Shown here: one piece after another, positions 61,701 to 64,000 of the stretch | How the letters are laid out: each line of letters starts with the position of its first letter | Position numbering within the stretch: the stretch's first letter is position 1 | Source: Hetaerina americana | Lineage: Eukaryota > Arthropoda > Insecta > Odonata > Calopterygidae | Direction of reading: 5' to 3' | DNA length: 64,000 nt | Assembly (NCBI GenBank): GCA_022747635.1 | Contig: JAKTNV010000002.1 | Coordinates: forward strand, 107,321,369 to 107,385,368 | Made by a program: the position numbers and the translations under genes | Notes under the pieces: model-generated | The model's input: only the letters and a program-made list of their open reading frames with translations | The model's database searches: none | Told to the model about the DNA's origin: nothing

Positions 61701-62395
61701 GCTTTTACTCCCTCACCTGTTTACTCGAGCTAGTGCCCAACGATAAGAAAACCCCAATTTGAGAAGGAGAGGCTTCATTCCTTCACAGTTCATTAATGCA
61801 GGTTTAACTTCGCATACATTCTCTCATAGATTCTCAGGAGAGAACATTTTCATGCATTAAGTAATCTATGATTTCGAAGAGAAAAGTGCCATGAAAAGTG
61901 TATTTACGCCTTTTAATGTACAAAGTTCTATAAAGTGTTGTGATTAGCATAAGTATAATTTTCTTCTTTGAAATTGGGAAGGCTTTTTGAATTATGAATC
62001 ATTTTAAAAAGAAATATTGTGGTGAGTAATGGATAGAGTATTCTATGTATTCACTCCTTCTGATACGGCTTTCTTTTATTCAGGCAAGATTTCTGGACAT
62101 ATCTGTCATAGTTGATGAACGTAGCACAGAGACAGAGAAAGGTAGAATCTAACAAGCGGAAAAAGAACCACCATTTATGTCCTTCTAAATCATTCTCAAT
62201 GTAGAAACGGAGACAAAGTAATGATATAACCATGAGGATATTCCGCTAGTGTTTTGGGCCACCTCTATGAGTACACTTATGTAAAAAAATGACGTTTTAA
62301 TGCAAGAAATTTTTTAAATTATCTTTTGCTGCATAAATATCACATTCCTTTTCTCACTTCATTGCTTTTGTCACATATCTCCTTTTCTCCTGATC
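58800..62395. other. Unique AT-rich stretch
   Basis: No gene, RNA or repeat recognised. Confidence 0.4.
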
Positions 62396-62399
62396 ATGA

Positions 62400-63570
62400 G
62401 AGGAAATATTGGCGGTCCGGGTTTCGCGCCGGCTTAATGAACCCGTACCGCTCGCATTCCGTTGAACGCGGGAGAGTGGGACACCTCTACGCTTTGAGGA
62501 ATACGAATCCTCCATTTCTGGGCCGGTCTGAGACGAAGTAAAGGGGAAACTTTTTTAAATAACATCCTTCTCCCTCCCAAGGGGTGAGAGTCCCCCCCCG
62601 CTCGGAGCAAAGGCCACCCTCCTTCCGGCCATCCCTTCTCCCTTCCGTCGCCTCCTACGACTAAGCTCCCGCTAATAAAACGAAGCGAGGGAAAAATGCT
62701 GAGGGCGCAATATAGAGAGGGAGAGAGGTGAGGGGGAGAGGGAAATGTGTGTGCCTCCTTCCTCTGAGAATAGGGTCCCGGGGTTAGGGGGAGGGGGCGT
62801 CGGAGAGCCGCGGAGGGATATTGGTGGAGAAGGGGGTAGTTCGTCGGTCGAAGCGCGCGCGGAAGGGAGGGGTAACGCATACTCGCATCCCCTCCGCTTG
62901 TCTCGGACAGGATGGCAGAGGGGAAGGGGGTGGTTTTTAGAGGCGAGGAGGTCGAGGGAGGGCGTGGAGAAACGTCTAGGACGGTAGGGCGCGACGTAAC
63001 GGTGTATTGCGAGCGGCAAGGATGTGGGGTGGGTTAGGAGGATGAGAACGAAATCCTCATTTCAACCGCCCCTGAAGACGGCTGCGACACCCTTGGCGGG
63101 AGTCGGAATCCCTCCTTACAAGACTCGCGCACGGGGTGAGTGAGCAGGGGCGTGTGCTGCGTTGTGCGGATGGGTTGAGGAGGTTGATGAGTAGCGGAGG
63201 ATGGGGAGGGGGGCGGAAACAAAAGACAATCTGAGCGGGATTCTTTTTTGTTTCTCCTCTCGGGGACGTGTAAGATGAAGATGAGGAGTGGGGAGGGATT
63301 GCTGGAAGGATATTTTTTTCCTCCAAACGAGGAATGGGTCTTGAGAGATGTGAGTGAGAAAGGTGGAGATGAGATAACTGGGACAGCTGAGTGGTGGGCG
63401 GTGGATTCGCCCTCCCCTCTCGCTCTCCTTCGCTCTTAAAAGCGCTCGTTACAAGGGCCGCCTTGTGCCCTTCCCCGCCATTTCGTCCTTTCCTCTCTCG
63501 CCTCGCCGTTCTTTTGCTGTTCTATCAGCTCACCTCGTCCCGTCATCCGCGCCCCGTTTCCTATCTTCTT
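62400..63570. other. GC-rich island with switching strand asymmetry
   Basis: The + strand is C/T-rich at 62555-62650, G/A-rich from 62690 to 63400 and C/T-rich from 63405 to 63560. CpGs are frequent around 62790-63010. Frames are compositional; no exon recognised. Confidence 0.5.
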
Positions 63571-63574
63571 TGAT

Positions 63575-64000
63575 CTCCATTTTCAGGGAAAGACGGGAGA
63601 TCGTCAGATATTGGCTCATTGCGAAATCTAATGCTTGCTTTCGTTCTACTTCCATCAACCTCGGAGGATACGCTCTCTGATGAAATGTTGACAATTCAAA
63701 TGGTCGTTTGCAGTTTAAACGCTAACGCTAGCTTAACTTCAAGTGCTAACTCTTACTTGACGGTAGAAGCAAATGGTTTATGATCAAAATTATTTTGATT
63801 GACGAGTGTCAAATTTTAATCAAAGTTCGTTTACAGCCATCCTCGATGGATGCTTTTTCTTTCGTTTAGCAATTGATTTGATAAAAAAGTCACAGGGTTA
63901 TTTCATAACCAACAACAGTGAATCGTTAATCAATTCACCTCACAAGAAGAAGATCTCTGAGAGTAATTCTACGTTAAATCCTCGCTGCTTAAATTAAAAA
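63575..64000. other. Unique AT-rich end of the window
   Basis: Nothing recognised. Confidence 0.35.

Overview
This window looks like gene-poor, repeat-dense nuclear DNA of an animal, most probably an arthropod and perhaps an insect with a large genome. The reasons are: no compact gene array, no recognisable multi-exon host gene in 64 kb, an AT-rich background, about twenty (TA)n microsatellite tracts of roughly 20-110 bp, two long non-LTR retrotransposons of the kinds common in arthropods (a PHD-finger CR1-type element and a Jockey-type element), two tRNA-derived SINE families, small Tc1/mariner-type MITEs, and short units that resemble the hammerhead-ribozyme ends of Penelope-like elements. 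Species assignment is inference; nothing in the window fixes it.

Layout. 1-970: AT-rich DNA ending in a (TA)n tract. 968-4808: a near-complete CR1-type LINE (ORF1 with PHD finger, ORF2 with endonuclease and reverse transcriptase, (ATT)n tail), damaged mainly by one in-frame nonsense codon. 4809-6121: a compound of TA tracts, a tail-to-tail pair of SINE-A ends, tandem copies of SINE-B with a tRNA-like core, and two palindromes. 6.1-9.8 kb: little recognisable. 9.84-10.73 kb: first of about a dozen GC-rich islands with strong purine/pyrimidine strand asymmetry. 10.84-11.89 kb: two long palindromes with hammerhead-like cores, then a SINE-A copy. 13.5-15.1 kb: a GC-rich island and hammerhead-like fragments. 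18.5-21.6 kb: TA-flanked hammerhead-family units and another GC island. 22.2-24.2 kb: decayed LINE reverse-transcriptase fragments on both strands. 25.3 kb: mariner-type MITE. 26.8-27.9 kb: GC island. 28.27-33.61 kb: a second compound made of hammerhead-family unit, SINE-A, TA/CA tracts, SINE-B and a 5'-truncated Jockey-type LINE. 34.7 kb, 42.9 kb and 44.5 kb: foldback/MITE-like elements. 41.2 kb and 50.5 kb: further hammerhead-family units next to TA tracts. 46.98-63.6 kb: mostly unique AT-rich DNA with six more GC-rich islands and one exon-like stretch at 58.6-58.8 kb.

How the parts relate. There is no host pathway to describe. The functional content is retrotransposon machinery: ORF1 proteins that bind nucleic acid, ORF2 proteins that nick and reverse-transcribe, and short non-autonomous elements (SINEs, MITEs, ribozyme-like units) that would depend on enzymes supplied from elsewhere. 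The strongest observations are (i) ORF1 and ORF2 of the first LINE lie in one frame separated only by UGA in the CUAG context known to favour stop-codon readthrough, with no usable AUG for ORF2; (ii) repeated hammerhead-like motifs in short TA-flanked units, one with a 9-bp stem I in the right place; and (iii) nearly every repeat joins its neighbour at a (TA)n tract, often as inverted pairs.
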